From: Deltaproteobacteria bacterium
GTDB lineage: Bacteria; Desulfobacterota; Desulfuromonadia; Desulfuromonadales; Geopsychrobacteraceae
NCBI GenBank assembly: GCA_024280485.1
Contig: JAJRQB010000030.1
Span: 1 to 64,000 of the forward strand
Direction of reading: 5' to 3'
DNA: 64,000 bases
Shown here: one piece after another, positions 11,001 to 20,362 of the stretch
Numbering within the stretch: position 1 is the stretch's first letter
Layout of the letters: the number at the start of each line of letters is the position of its first letter
Notes under the pieces: generated by a model
Database searches by the model: none
What the model saw: the letters and a program-made list of their open reading frames with translations, nothing else
What the model was told of the DNA's origin: nothing
Made by a program: the position numbers and the translations under genes

Positions 11001-11214
11001 CTATGCACTGGAAGTGCATAGGGTTGACCTGGGACTGAAAGTCCCTCAAAGATCACACAATAATTGTGTCCCTTCTCCCTGAGGGAGAAGGTGGCCGCAG
11101 GCCGGATGAGGGGAAGACAACTGCCCCCCCCTCACCCTAGCCCTCTCCTTTAGGCCCTGTGGGTCCTCAGGGAGAGGGAATTGAGTAGCAACTGAAAGTC
11201 TTGGGCTAAAGCCC
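11001..11214. repeat. cluster of short perfect hairpins
   Basis: CTATGCACTggaAGTGCATAG; GGGACTgaaAGTCCC; ACACAATaATTGTGT; CCTTCTCCCTgAGGGAGAAGG; GGGCTaaAGCCC. Confidence 0.55.
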
Positions 11215-11263
11215 ATAGTTTTTACTAGCGTGATGGAACAATAAAAAGGTCAGGAGTATTATT

Positions 11264-12016
11264 ATGTTTGCTGTTGAGCGTAAGAACGACATCGAAATAT
11301 TGCGTATGCAGTATGGGTCAGCCAATGCAATGGATCTGAACTTTTGTGTCGAGTTGACCAAAACAGTGCGTACGTTGACGGAATCTTCTTCCCGCGCGAT
11401 TGTGCTGACCGGGCAGGGGAAGATTTTTTGTGCCGGGGTCGACCTGCCGCAGCTCTTAGAGGGGGGAGTAGAATATGTCCGGCAGTTTCTTCCCGCACTC
11501 GATGAGGTGCTGGAAACCCTCTTCTTCTGTCCTAAGCCGGTCATTGCGGCGGTCAATGGTCACGCGATCGCCGGAGGTTGCCTGCTGGCCTGTTGCGCAG
11601 ACCGGCGCCTGATGGCTGCGGGCAAGGCGCGGATCGGGGTTCCTGAATTACGTGTCGGGGTGCCTTTCCCGACTGTTCCGCTGGAAATCATGCGCGCCAG
11701 AACCGGTTCATCCTTCTTTGAAGAGGTCGCGCTCGGAGGTGCGACCTATGTCGTACCTGAAGCGCTGAACAAAGGTCTGATCGACGGCGTTGTCGAGCCG
11801 GAACAACTGCTGGCCGAGGCGATCATTGTGGCTGAATCCTTAGCCGCGATTCGACCTGAACTATATGCGTTGTCGAAGCAGCAGGCTCGTCGGCCAGTGC
11901 GCGAAGCGATCGATTCTCGTACCAGGCTGGATGAGACCGAAATTGCTGCGCTCTGGGAGTCGGCAGAGACCCATGCTGCGGTTCAAGCGTTTGTGGAGCG
12001 CACACTCAAAAAATAA
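11264..12016 (+). CDS. enoyl-CoA hydratase/isomerase family protein
   Basis: 250 aa crotonase fold; GKIFCAGVDLPQL, AAVNGHAIAGGCLLACCAD. Confidence 0.9.
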   Translation: MFAVERKNDIEILRMQYGSANAMDLNFCVELTKTVRTLTESSSRAIVLTGQGKIFCAGVDLPQLLEGGVEYVRQFLPALDEVLETLFFCPKPVIAAVNGHAIAGGCLLACCADRRLMAAGKARIGVPELRVGVPFPTVPLEIMRARTGSSFFEEVALGGATYVVPEALNKGLIDGVVEPEQLLAEAIIVAESLAAIRPELYALSKQQARRPVREAIDSRTRLDETEIAALWESAETHAAVQAFVERTLKK

Positions 12017-12036
12017 AAGCCCCAGAACACTGACGC

Positions 12037-12819
12037 TTATATCCCTGAGAGGAACTCCATCAGGGCGTCGTTCAACTGCTGCGGTTGATCAACCGGCGAC
12101 AGATGCCTTGAATTGCGGATAATGGCCAGTTTGGCCTTTGGCATTTTTGCGATATAGGCTTCTTTGAAGGAGATTGGCGTGTAGTCCATATCGGCGGCAA
12201 TGACCAGTGTGGGACATTTGATATTGCTGATGCGGTCTGCCACGCTCCATCCGATGATGGCATCAAGGGCCGCAAGGTAGGCCCTTTTGTCGTTTTTTGC
12301 CCAACGTTGTATCAGTGCTCTTTGTAAGGTCTTCTGGTGGGGTTCAGGCAGGAGGATTTTTGCCAGTAACCGGGCCATACGTGCCATGCCCATATAGCGA
12401 ACGATCAACCGTCGTTGAAAAAAGGCCATGCGCTCCGGAAATGTGCGCAACACCAATTCCGGGCCGCTGTTGATAATGGTGATACTTTTTAGCAGTTCCG
12501 GTGCGTCGAGGGCGAGTTGGAAGGCGACCATGCCTCCCATGGAAATCCCTGCAACATGGGCCGGGGGAAGACTCAGGAATTGAAGCAGTTTTGCGGTATC
12601 CGAGGCAAACTGAGAGACAGAGTAGGGGCCGGGCGGTTTGTCTGACTTCCCGTGTCCGCGCATGTCGATACTGATGGTTTGAAACTGTTTTGAGAAAAAG
12701 CCCACCTGCTTTTCCCAGTCCAGGGTGCTCGATCCGAGGCCGTGGAGCAAGACGAGCGGTGCGCCTTCGCCGTGGGTCTCATAATAAAAGTCCAGATTAT
12801 TGGTATGGAAAATCGGCAT
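12037..12819 (-). CDS. alpha/beta hydrolase
   Basis: LVLLHGLGSSTLDW, GISMGGMVAFQLAL nucleophile elbow, C-terminal SRHLSPVDQP. Confidence 0.9.
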   Translation of the reverse strand: MPIFHTNNLDFYYETHGEGAPLVLLHGLGSSTLDWEKQVGFFSKQFQTISIDMRGHGKSDKPPGPYSVSQFASDTAKLLQFLSLPPAHVAGISMGGMVAFQLALDAPELLKSITIINSGPELVLRTFPERMAFFQRRLIVRYMGMARMARLLAKILLPEPHQKTLQRALIQRWAKNDKRAYLAALDAIIGWSVADRISNIKCPTLVIAADMDYTPISFKEAYIAKMPKAKLAIIRNSRHLSPVDQPQQLNDALMEFLSGI

Positions 12820-12983
12820 AAGAGACCCCTTAGAAAAGGTTCAAAGTCAAATGCAGGTGAATTCTATCAGATTCACCACCCAGAACAGTCCTTCCCCTAA
12901 ATAACAATCAAAGTCGATCTGCAGCACCATCAGTCACAATAGTGGACACATTCGGCCTCTGTCTTCAGTTTCCGGCTGGCCTT

Positions 12984-13036
12984 GAACCACAACAGATCCC
13001 CTCCCCGGTCATGAGGAAGGGGATCTGTTGTGGTTC
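12984..13036. terminator. long perfect inverted repeat (19-bp stem), possible terminator
   Basis: GAACCACAACAGATCCCCT...AGGGGATCTGTTGTGGTTC with 15-nt loop, in an intergenic gap. Confidence 0.5.
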
Positions 13037-13058
13037 TCTTTATAATTTCTGGTTGAGC

Positions 13059-14234
13059 TTAAATCCGCTCAAAGATCGCCGCAACGGCTTCGCCACCGCC
13101 GATGCAGAGGGTCGCCAGACCATATTTTCCGTCGGTGTCCTCCAGTCCGTTGATCAAGGTGGCGACCAGACGCCCGCCGCTGGCACCGACCGGATGGCCG
13201 ATCGAGATGGCTCCACCGTTGATGTTGACCTTGCTGCGGTCGAGCTTTAGCTTGTTGATCGACATCAGCGCTACGGCAGAAAAGGCGGTGTTGATTTCAA
13301 ACAGGTCGATCTGCTCAAGCGACAGCCCAGCCTTGGCGCAGACCTTCTCGATGGCGCCGATCGGCGCGACCGGGAACTGGCTCGGATGCAGGCTGTTGGT
13401 CGCATAAGCGATCAGTCTGGCTCTCGGCTTCAGACGGTGTTTTTCGCAGGCAGCCTCACTGGCCAGCAGCGCGAAGGCGGCGCCATCGTTGATGGTCGAG
13501 GCGTTACCGGCCGTTACGGTGCCATCTTTTTTGAAGGCGGGGCGCAAGTCGGTGAACTTGTCGAAATTAACCCGGCTGGGCTCTTCGTCGCTGTCGACGG
13601 TAACCTCTCCCTTGCGGGTCGATTTCACCACCGGGACGATCTCTTTGCTGTGGAAACCGCGCTTGATCGCAGCTTGGGCGCGGTTATAAGAGCAGATCGC
13701 GTATTCATCCTGGGCTTCGCGGCTGATCCCGTGTTCGGCGATTGCGGCTTCTGTAATTTCACCCATATGGCGTCCGCTCTCGGGGTCGAGGAGCGCATCG
13801 TGGAGCATCAGGTCAACCGCCTGGCCGTTCCCCATGCGCATGCCGAAGCGGGCGTTTAAGAGGGCGTAAGGGTAGAGCGACATATTTTCCATGCCGCCGG
13901 CAATAGCCAGATGGTCATCACCGAGGCGAATCGCATCGGCAGCCAGCATCATCGCTTTCAAGCCGCTACCGCAGGCCTTGTTGATGGTCATGGCGGGCAC
14001 CGTATCGGGAATCCCGGCCGCACGCATGGCAATCCGTGCCGGGGCCTGGCCGCAGCCGGTTGAGATAACCTGTCCGGCGATATACTGATCAATCGCCGCA
14101 GGGTCGATGTGGTTTCGTTCGATCAGGGCCTTGGTAACCGTCGCTGCCATTTCAGTGGCTGGGACCTCAGCAAGGACACCGCCGAAGCTGCCGAAGGGGG
14201 TGCGGAGTGCGTCAATAACGTAAACTTTGTTCAT
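13059..14234 (-). CDS. acetyl-CoA C-acetyltransferase (thiolase)
   Basis: 391 aa; NKACGSGLKAM, NGGAISIGHPVGASGGRL, LCIGGGEAVA. Confidence 0.93.
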   Translation of the reverse strand: MNKVYVIDALRTPFGSFGGVLAEVPATEMAATVTKALIERNHIDPAAIDQYIAGQVISTGCGQAPARIAMRAAGIPDTVPAMTINKACGSGLKAMMLAADAIRLGDDHLAIAGGMENMSLYPYALLNARFGMRMGNGQAVDLMLHDALLDPESGRHMGEITEAAIAEHGISREAQDEYAICSYNRAQAAIKRGFHSKEIVPVVKSTRKGEVTVDSDEEPSRVNFDKFTDLRPAFKKDGTVTAGNASTINDGAAFALLASEAACEKHRLKPRARLIAYATNSLHPSQFPVAPIGAIEKVCAKAGLSLEQIDLFEINTAFSAVALMSINKLKLDRSKVNINGGAISIGHPVGASGGRLVATLINGLEDTDGKYGLATLCIGGGEAVAAIFERI

Positions 14235-14444
14235 TGGTGTTTTTACCTCGTCGAAAGACTGTTCCGCCTGGGGATTGGCGTAACCTGACCTCAGGTGAGT
14301 CGGGGTTGCATTGAGCCATCGAGGCGGAGCTCATCTGAAAGATACTGGGGGGACAGGTCTGGGGAGCCTGTGGAGTGTGTGGCCTGCCCGATGGTGCGAA
14401 GCCGAGGAAGGAGAACCTCCCTCGGCAACATTTTGTATGCTTTG

Positions 14445-15203
14445 TTACACTTGCATCCCGCCACCAACCGCGATGGTACGAGTGGTGAAATAATCATTTT
14501 CGATGATGTAGCGGACGCTGTGGGCAATCTCAGCCGGTTCGGCGAGACGGCGCAGTGGGATCAGTGTTTTAAGTTTCTCGAGGACCGGCTCCGGAATCGT
14601 CTTGACCATTTCGGTGTTGACAAAGCCCGGGGCGATGGCACCGACGCGGATGCCATGGCGAGCCAGCTCTTTACCCCAGGTCGCAGTCAACGCGGAAACT
14701 CCGGCCTTGGCTGCTGAATAGTTACTTTGGCCGATATTACCATCTCTGCAAACACTGCTGATGTTGACGATTACGCCAGGCTGACCCGCTTCGAGCATTT
14801 TGGCCGCCGCTTCACGGCCGCAAAGAAAGACTCCGGTCAGATTGACGTCGATGACCTGCTGCCACTGCTCCAGCGTCATCTTGGTCGTTTCACCGTTCTT
14901 GTGTTTGACCAGCAGCCCATCGCGGGTGATGCCGGCGTTGTTGACCAGCCCGTCGATCTGGCCGAAATCCTGCTGAATACTGTCGAACATGGCGACGACA
15001 TCGGCTTCGATGGCGACATTGCAAACGTAGGAACGGATTTCTACGCCATACTCGCCCAGTGCTGCCGCGGCCTGATCTAATCCTTGCGGGTTCATGTCAA
15101 CCAGGGCCAACTTCCCACCAAAGGTAGCGAGATCTTTAGCGATCGCAAACCCCAGACCTTGAGCTGCTCCGGTCACAACAAATACTTTATCCTTAATAAT
15201 CAT
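14445..15203 (-). CDS. SDR-family oxidoreductase (FabG-like)
   Basis: VTGAAQGLGFAIA, NNAGITRDG, YSAAKAG. Confidence 0.88.
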   Translation of the reverse strand: MIIKDKVFVVTGAAQGLGFAIAKDLATFGGKLALVDMNPQGLDQAAAALGEYGVEIRSYVCNVAIEADVVAMFDSIQQDFGQIDGLVNNAGITRDGLLVKHKNGETTKMTLEQWQQVIDVNLTGVFLCGREAAAKMLEAGQPGVIVNISSVCRDGNIGQSNYSAAKAGVSALTATWGKELARHGIRVGAIAPGFVNTEMVKTIPEPVLEKLKTLIPLRRLAEPAEIAHSVRYIIENDYFTTRTIAVGGGMQV

Positions 15204-15258
15204 CGTACCCTCTACTGGCTAGTTAGTTCATATGAACATAATGAATATGAACAAGATG

Positions 15259-16320
15259 TCATATTCTTTGTTTGATCCATTCATCAATTCTGGGGGCCAA
15301 AGTGGCCTGGGTCTTGCCGGAGACAAACATGCCGACATGCCCGACTGGATAGGAAAGTTCTTGCTTGTCCTTGGTGCCGACATAATCTAGCAGTGCTTTT
15401 GACGCTGCCGGCGGGACCAATGTGTCGAACTCGGCGTAGATATTGAGGACCGGCATGCTGATGTTCTTCAGATCGACAAGCTGACCACCGATTTCGAACT
15501 CGCCCTTGACCAGCCTGTTCTCTTGAAACAGGTCCTTGGCATTCTGGCGCAAGACTTCTCCCGGCTGATCGGGGCTGTCGAAGATCCAGCTTTCCATGCG
15601 CAGGAAGTCGGATAGTTTGTCGGCATCGCCCATGATATCGACCATGTTGACATACTTCTGGACCGTCAGTGAAAATGGCGCAAGCATCTGGTAGGACTGG
15701 TTCATCATGTCGCCCGGAATGATGCCGTAGGCATCGATCATCAGGTCGACATCCATATGCTTGGCCCAGGAAAAGAGCAGGCTGTCATTGGTGGAGAAAT
15801 CGATCGGCGCCACCATGGTGATCAGATTCTTGACTTTCTCCGGATGCAGCGCCGCGTAGATCGCCGAGAAGGTGCCCCCTTGACAGACGCCGAGCAGGTT
15901 GATGGCATCAATCTGGTGCTGCTGGCGGATGTAGTCGATGCAGTCATCCATGAAGCCGTTGATCAGATCGTCCATGGTCAGGTGGCGATCCATACGGTCG
16001 GCATAGCCCCAGTCGATCAGGTAGACGTCCTGTCCCTGATCCAGCAGGTTGCGGATCATCGAGCGGTTCGGTTGCAGGTCGAGCATGGTGTAACGATTGA
16101 CCATGGCGTAAGCGATCAGGGTCGGCACCGGACAGACTTTTTTGTTACGGGCCTGGTAGCGATAGAGTTTGCGCTTACCGTCCTCAAAAACCAAATCCTT
16201 GGCGGTTTGGCCGAGTAGAACCTCATCGATCGAGGCCAGGTTTTCAATCCCTTTTTTTAGATTTTCGGCGAAGCCCTTGAACTCTTCCATCGATTCCTGA
16301 AACTGTTGTGTATTATTCAT
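15259..16320 (-). CDS. phaC: class III polyhydroxyalkanoate synthase, PhaC subunit
   Basis: 353 aa; lipase-like GVCQGGTF box, DWGYADRMDR; overlaps phaE. Confidence 0.93.
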   Translation of the reverse strand: MNNTQQFQESMEEFKGFAENLKKGIENLASIDEVLLGQTAKDLVFEDGKRKLYRYQARNKKVCPVPTLIAYAMVNRYTMLDLQPNRSMIRNLLDQGQDVYLIDWGYADRMDRHLTMDDLINGFMDDCIDYIRQQHQIDAINLLGVCQGGTFSAIYAALHPEKVKNLITMVAPIDFSTNDSLLFSWAKHMDVDLMIDAYGIIPGDMMNQSYQMLAPFSLTVQKYVNMVDIMGDADKLSDFLRMESWIFDSPDQPGEVLRQNAKDLFQENRLVKGEFEIGGQLVDLKNISMPVLNIYAEFDTLVPPAASKALLDYVGTKDKQELSYPVGHVGMFVSGKTQATLAPRIDEWIKQRI

Positions 16321-17648
16321 TTCTTCGTCCTCACTGATTCAGCCGAGGTGGCTGCAGGCTTTTTGGCCTTGCTGGTCGTTTTTGGGGTTGTCGAGACGGC
16401 CTTTTTTGGAGCCGGCTTGCTCTTCTCAGCTAAAGTGGACTTGGCTGCCTTCTCGGCAGTTTCAGCCTGTGCCTGGACCTTAACCAGGGCCGCCTCCAGT
16501 TTCTGGAAGCGTTGTTCAACCGCTGCGACGGTTTCGCGTGCGGTTTTGGCTTCACTCGCCAACTCTTGCTGTTGCTTGCGCGATTTGCGCAGGTCACGCT
16601 TAAGCTGGAGAATCTCCCCGGCGGCCAGATCGACATCGCGCTTCAGGGCGATCGGGGTCTGATCCACAACTTTCTCGATCAACCCGTTAATCTGAATTTT
16701 AAGGCGCATGCCGGATGCGGCAAATTCCCCTTGAGTTTTAGAAAATTCCTCGGTACCGAAAACATCCAGAAAGACCGCTTCATTCTCCTTGCTCCAGAGG
16801 TTGCAGAAATCACTGAACTTGATCGGCGGCTCGTTGTTCAGGGAGCGCTCGACCAGTTTGGCCTGGAACCGGTTCCCCGCTTTCCGTGCCGTCTCTTCAA
16901 TCAGCTTACTCATGGTCGCGAAGGATTTCATGAAATCGAAGGAGAGGCTGATCGCCTTGGAGATATCCTGACCTGTCTCACGATCGATGCCGACCTGTGG
17001 CGCGAGCAGATATTGGTCGGTCTGCTCTTTCCAGCTAGTGAAGGTTTCGAGAAGTTTTTCAAAACCCTGGCTGGTGCCAGTGTTGCTGAGCTGGTTGAAC
17101 ATGCTTTGAAAATTGGTGAACAGCTGGCTGTACAGATCGCCACCTGGTAATTTGGAGCCCTGCATCATGCCAAGCATGCCGAACATTTTCTGCAGCTCAT
17201 CCGTCATGTTGCCACTACCGAAGGTAGAAAAAAAAGGATTCTGCTGTTTCATGAAGTCGTTCAGGAAACTGCTGGGGTCGCTCCAGTTCTGTCCACCGGC
17301 AAAAGGATTCTGCATGCCGCCCGGGAACTGAAGGTTGCTCAACCAGCTTTTGTGAAATTCTTGCAAAATATTGAAATTGAACTGCTGTAACATCTCGGAA
17401 GGCAGCTTGCCGCCCAGGACTTGCTGAATGTTCTGCTGCAGGTCAGTGCCGAAGCCGCTGAATTGCTTCACCAGGTCTTGCTGCATTTTCAATAGATCTT
17501 CAAAATTGCCCGGGGCTTGATATTGGGTTGCGCCGGGAACGCCCGATGTCTGTTCTTCGCTCCAGCTTGCGAACTGTTTAGTCAGGTTCTGTTGCTGCTC
17601 TTGCCAGGTATTCAGCCATTCAGTCTGCTGTTTAAAATAGTCTTGCAT
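16317..17648 (-). CDS. phaE: class III PHA synthase, PhaE subunit
   Basis: 443 aa, Gln-rich N-terminus, 4-nt overlap with phaC; Ala/Lys-rich C-terminal tail. Confidence 0.85.
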   Translation of the reverse strand: MQDYFKQQTEWLNTWQEQQQNLTKQFASWSEEQTSGVPGATQYQAPGNFEDLLKMQQDLVKQFSGFGTDLQQNIQQVLGGKLPSEMLQQFNFNILQEFHKSWLSNLQFPGGMQNPFAGGQNWSDPSSFLNDFMKQQNPFFSTFGSGNMTDELQKMFGMLGMMQGSKLPGGDLYSQLFTNFQSMFNQLSNTGTSQGFEKLLETFTSWKEQTDQYLLAPQVGIDRETGQDISKAISLSFDFMKSFATMSKLIEETARKAGNRFQAKLVERSLNNEPPIKFSDFCNLWSKENEAVFLDVFGTEEFSKTQGEFAASGMRLKIQINGLIEKVVDQTPIALKRDVDLAAGEILQLKRDLRKSRKQQQELASEAKTARETVAAVEQRFQKLEAALVKVQAQAETAEKAAKSTLAEKSKPAPKKAVSTTPKTTSKAKKPAATSAESVRTKK

Positions 17649-17983
17649 GTTTTACCCCTTTATAATTTTCAATATGCGGTTGTTGGTAATTCATCGTTTT
17701 CGACAGGCGGTTCAGTTTCTACGGGTCAAAATTTTCATAGTTTAAACAAGAACTAAACATCTTATAAACGAAGATTGATATTTGAACAAGGAGAAATTTA
17801 AATAAAATGCAAAGTGTGGCTTGTGTTCTTCCTGGCGGTAAGGGCAGTACTTCCTGTTCAGGGTTAATTTTTAGAGAGAAATGGCGTTAGATCGGGAGTT
17901 GAAAGTTATTAAGGCTGCTGTAGTGCTGTACCCCTTATGAAAATTATAGGACTCAGCGGAATTCCAGCGTTCCTGAGATTTAC

Positions 17984-18613
17984 TTACGCCTTTGGTCCCT
18001 TTAAGCGTTCCATCAAATGGTTTTCGATCACCTGATAGGCCGCGAGAGGCTCAATGCTCAGAGTTGCCAGCATATCGGCCAGCTTGTTTTCGTCACCCTC
18101 ACTTAGTCTATCCAGCATGGCCAGTTGCTCCAGCAGACTGAGTGGTGCTTCCTCCTTTTGAACGCGATAAAGTCTCATGATGCGCAGGAGATCCTGATAG
18201 TCGTCGCCTCGGGTTTCGTTTGGCGTGTCCTCAGTCTCTTCGTCCTCAGAGAGTGTTTGTTGAACGAAGCTTGTCTCTGTGTTCTCCAGAAAGCCGACCA
18301 TCGCATCGCTCCAGGGGGCCATGGTCGAGCCGAGAAAGCCGCTGGCTGAGACAAAAGTCTTGAGCGATTTCGATCCGGCGAGGCCGAAATCCGCGTTATT
18401 GATCTCGAGGATTTTTAGCAATTTTTCTATTTTAGTCTTTGGTACGCCAGCACGTCCCGACTCAAAGCGTGCGACCACCTGAATGGCACTGTTCCCTTCA
18501 TAGCCCAGGGCTTCGCCCAGCAGCTTGCGGCTCAGGCCCTTCTCAAGTCTGCGTTGTTCGAGGAGTTTGCCGACTTTTTTTCGGAATTGTTCTTTTTGCT
18601 CTCGGGTAATCAT
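17984..18613 (-). CDS. XRE-type helix-turn-helix regulator, candidate PHA regulator
   Basis: 209 aa; N-terminal RLEKGLSRKLLGEALGYEGNSAIQVVARFESG. Confidence 0.75.
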   Translation of the reverse strand: MITREQKEQFRKKVGKLLEQRRLEKGLSRKLLGEALGYEGNSAIQVVARFESGRAGVPKTKIEKLLKILEINNADFGLAGSKSLKTFVSASGFLGSTMAPWSDAMVGFLENTETSFVQQTLSEDEETEDTPNETRGDDYQDLLRIMRLYRVQKEEAPLSLLEQLAMLDRLSEGDENKLADMLATLSIEPLAAYQVIENHLMERLKGPKA

Positions 18614-18749
18614 CTTTAAGTGGCCGTCTTCTGTGGGGGAATAGGTTCGGTTTCAGCCTTGCGCTGACCGTTCAGCAGGCTTAATTATACGAAGACAGAC
18701 CAGCAAAGGCAATATTTAAACAAAAATGTAATTCTCTGTAATTTTTTCT

Positions 18750-18778
18750 TGACAAGTATTTAAAGTTTGTTTAAATTG
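18750..18778 (+). promoter_or_regulatory. sigma-70 promoter of the phasin gene
   Basis: TTGACA-N17-TAAATT upstream of 18814, overlapping a TTGTTTAAA motif. Confidence 0.6.
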
Positions 18779-18813
18779 CGATCCAAGGTTGGCCGGGAGG
18801 CTATCATAAAAAT

Positions 18814-19368
18814 ATGCACATCACCCTAAATAGGAGAACGAAAATGCAAAATCAGAAAATCACCCAGGACATTTTGGATTTCAACAAAAACGCTGTCAAA
18901 TCGAGCTTCGAAGCACTGAACTCTTTCTCTGACCAAACCGCCAAGGCTGCTGATCAGCTCATGGGAACCATTCCTAATGTTCCTGAAGAGGGAAAAAAAG
19001 CTGTTGATTCTTTTTTCAAAGAGAACCAAAAAGGTCTGACCAGCTTGAAGAAGAGTGTAGACGCTGGCCTGGCGATCGATTGGACCACTCAGGGTGCCCC
19101 AGCCAAAGGGATTGAAGCGATGGAGACTTTTTACAACAGCGCTTTTGTAAAAGCTGGTGAAGTGCAGGAACAGGCTAACGGTCTGCTCAAAAAGACGACC
19201 GAGCAGCTTCCTAAAGAAGTCCTGCCAGTGGTTGAGTTTTGGAATCAGGCTCTCAACAGCAACTTCCAGACTTTCCAAGGCATCGTGACCAAAAATTTTG
19301 AACTGGCTAAAAAAGTTCTGAACGACGCATCAGCTGCCGCACCTAAAGCAAAAGCTGCAACCAAGTAA
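18814..19368 (+). CDS. phasin family protein (start probably at 18844)
   Basis: phasin-like helices (DFNKNAVKSSFEALNSFSDQTAKAADQLMG); internal ATG at 18844 after AGGAGAACGAAA. Confidence 0.85.
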   Translation: MHITLNRRTKMQNQKITQDILDFNKNAVKSSFEALNSFSDQTAKAADQLMGTIPNVPEEGKKAVDSFFKENQKGLTSLKKSVDAGLAIDWTTQGAPAKGIEAMETFYNSAFVKAGEVQEQANGLLKKTTEQLPKEVLPVVEFWNQALNSNFQTFQGIVTKNFELAKKVLNDASAAAPKAKAATK

Positions 19369-19411
19369 TTCCGTATAAAATTTGTCCTCAGGACGAGTTG
19401 TTGTTGAAAAT

Positions 19412-19442
19412 CCCCCTGCTGACTTAGCAGGGGGTTTTTTTA
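19412..19442 (+). terminator. Rho-independent terminator
   Basis: CCCCCTGCT-gactt-AGCAGGGGG followed by T7. Confidence 0.9.
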
Positions 19443-19475
19443 TTTTTTCGGACTTAAACAGAGGACCTTAATTTC

Positions 19476-20219
19476 CTACATCAGGTAGAGGCCGCCGTTT
19501 AGATTAAGGCTCTGTCCCGTCATGTACTCGCTTTCGCAGATAAAAATAACTCCTTTTGCAATCTCTTCAGGGGCACCCAGTTTCTTCATTGGGACCTGGG
19601 CAATGATTGCCTCTCGAACGTTCTCCGGCATGGCGTTGACCATCTCCGTGGCAATATAGCCCGGGCAGATACAATTGACGGTGACCCCTCCTCTGGCCGT
19701 TTCCAGCGCCAGCGACTTACTGAAGCCGATCAGCCCCGCTTTTGCCGCGGCATAGTTGGTTTGACCAAAGCCCCCGGCCTGGCCGATCACCGAACTGATA
19801 TTGATAATGCGGCCGTACTTTTGTTCGAGCATGGACGGCAAGGCAATCTTGCAGGTGTTGAAGACCGAAGAGAGGTTGGTATCGATGACTTTATGCCATT
19901 CCTCAAAAGACATTTTCTTGAAGGTCTTGTCGCGGGTGATACCGGCATTGTTGACCAGGACATCGATCCTGCCGAATTGTTCAAGAACCTTTTCGATGAA
20001 AATTTTGGTCGCTTCAGCGTCTGATATATCCGCCTGCAGGGCAATCGCAGAGCTCCCCATATCCTCAACCTCTTTCACAATCGCTTGAGCTTCTGCTTCG
20101 CTGTGGTTGTAATTGATAACCACCGTCGCACCTTCTCGACCAAGACCAGTGGCGATGGCAGCGCCGATCCCTCTTGAGCCACCAGTAACGACTGCAATCT
20201 TCCCCGCTAGTTTTTTCAT
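19476..20219 (-). CDS. phaB: acetoacetyl-CoA reductase (copy 1)
   Basis: 247 aa SDR; VTGGSRGIGAAIA, NNAGITRDKTFKKM, YAAAKAG; PHA cluster context. Confidence 0.9.
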   Translation of the reverse strand: MKKLAGKIAVVTGGSRGIGAAIATGLGREGATVVINYNHSEAEAQAIVKEVEDMGSSAIALQADISDAEATKIFIEKVLEQFGRIDVLVNNAGITRDKTFKKMSFEEWHKVIDTNLSSVFNTCKIALPSMLEQKYGRIINISSVIGQAGGFGQTNYAAAKAGLIGFSKSLALETARGGVTVNCICPGYIATEMVNAMPENVREAIIAQVPMKKLGAPEEIAKGVIFICESEYMTGQSLNLNGGLYLM

Positions 20220-20362
20220 TGTATTATCTCCTCCGCACTTTCAGTGGTTGGTTGATCGTTAAACAGTGAGAGCATTGCGCACCCCCTGCCACGCTGAATA
20301 AGAATCCTGTCAAACAGACGTCAGACTCAAAGAAGTCCGATGCTCTGTCGCCTCAAAGGGAC

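Noticed and set aside
11070-11180. CCCTCTCC/GGGAGAGGG segment as a CRISPR-like array
   Set aside because: No regularly spaced repeats with unique spacers; better explained as dispersed inverted repeats
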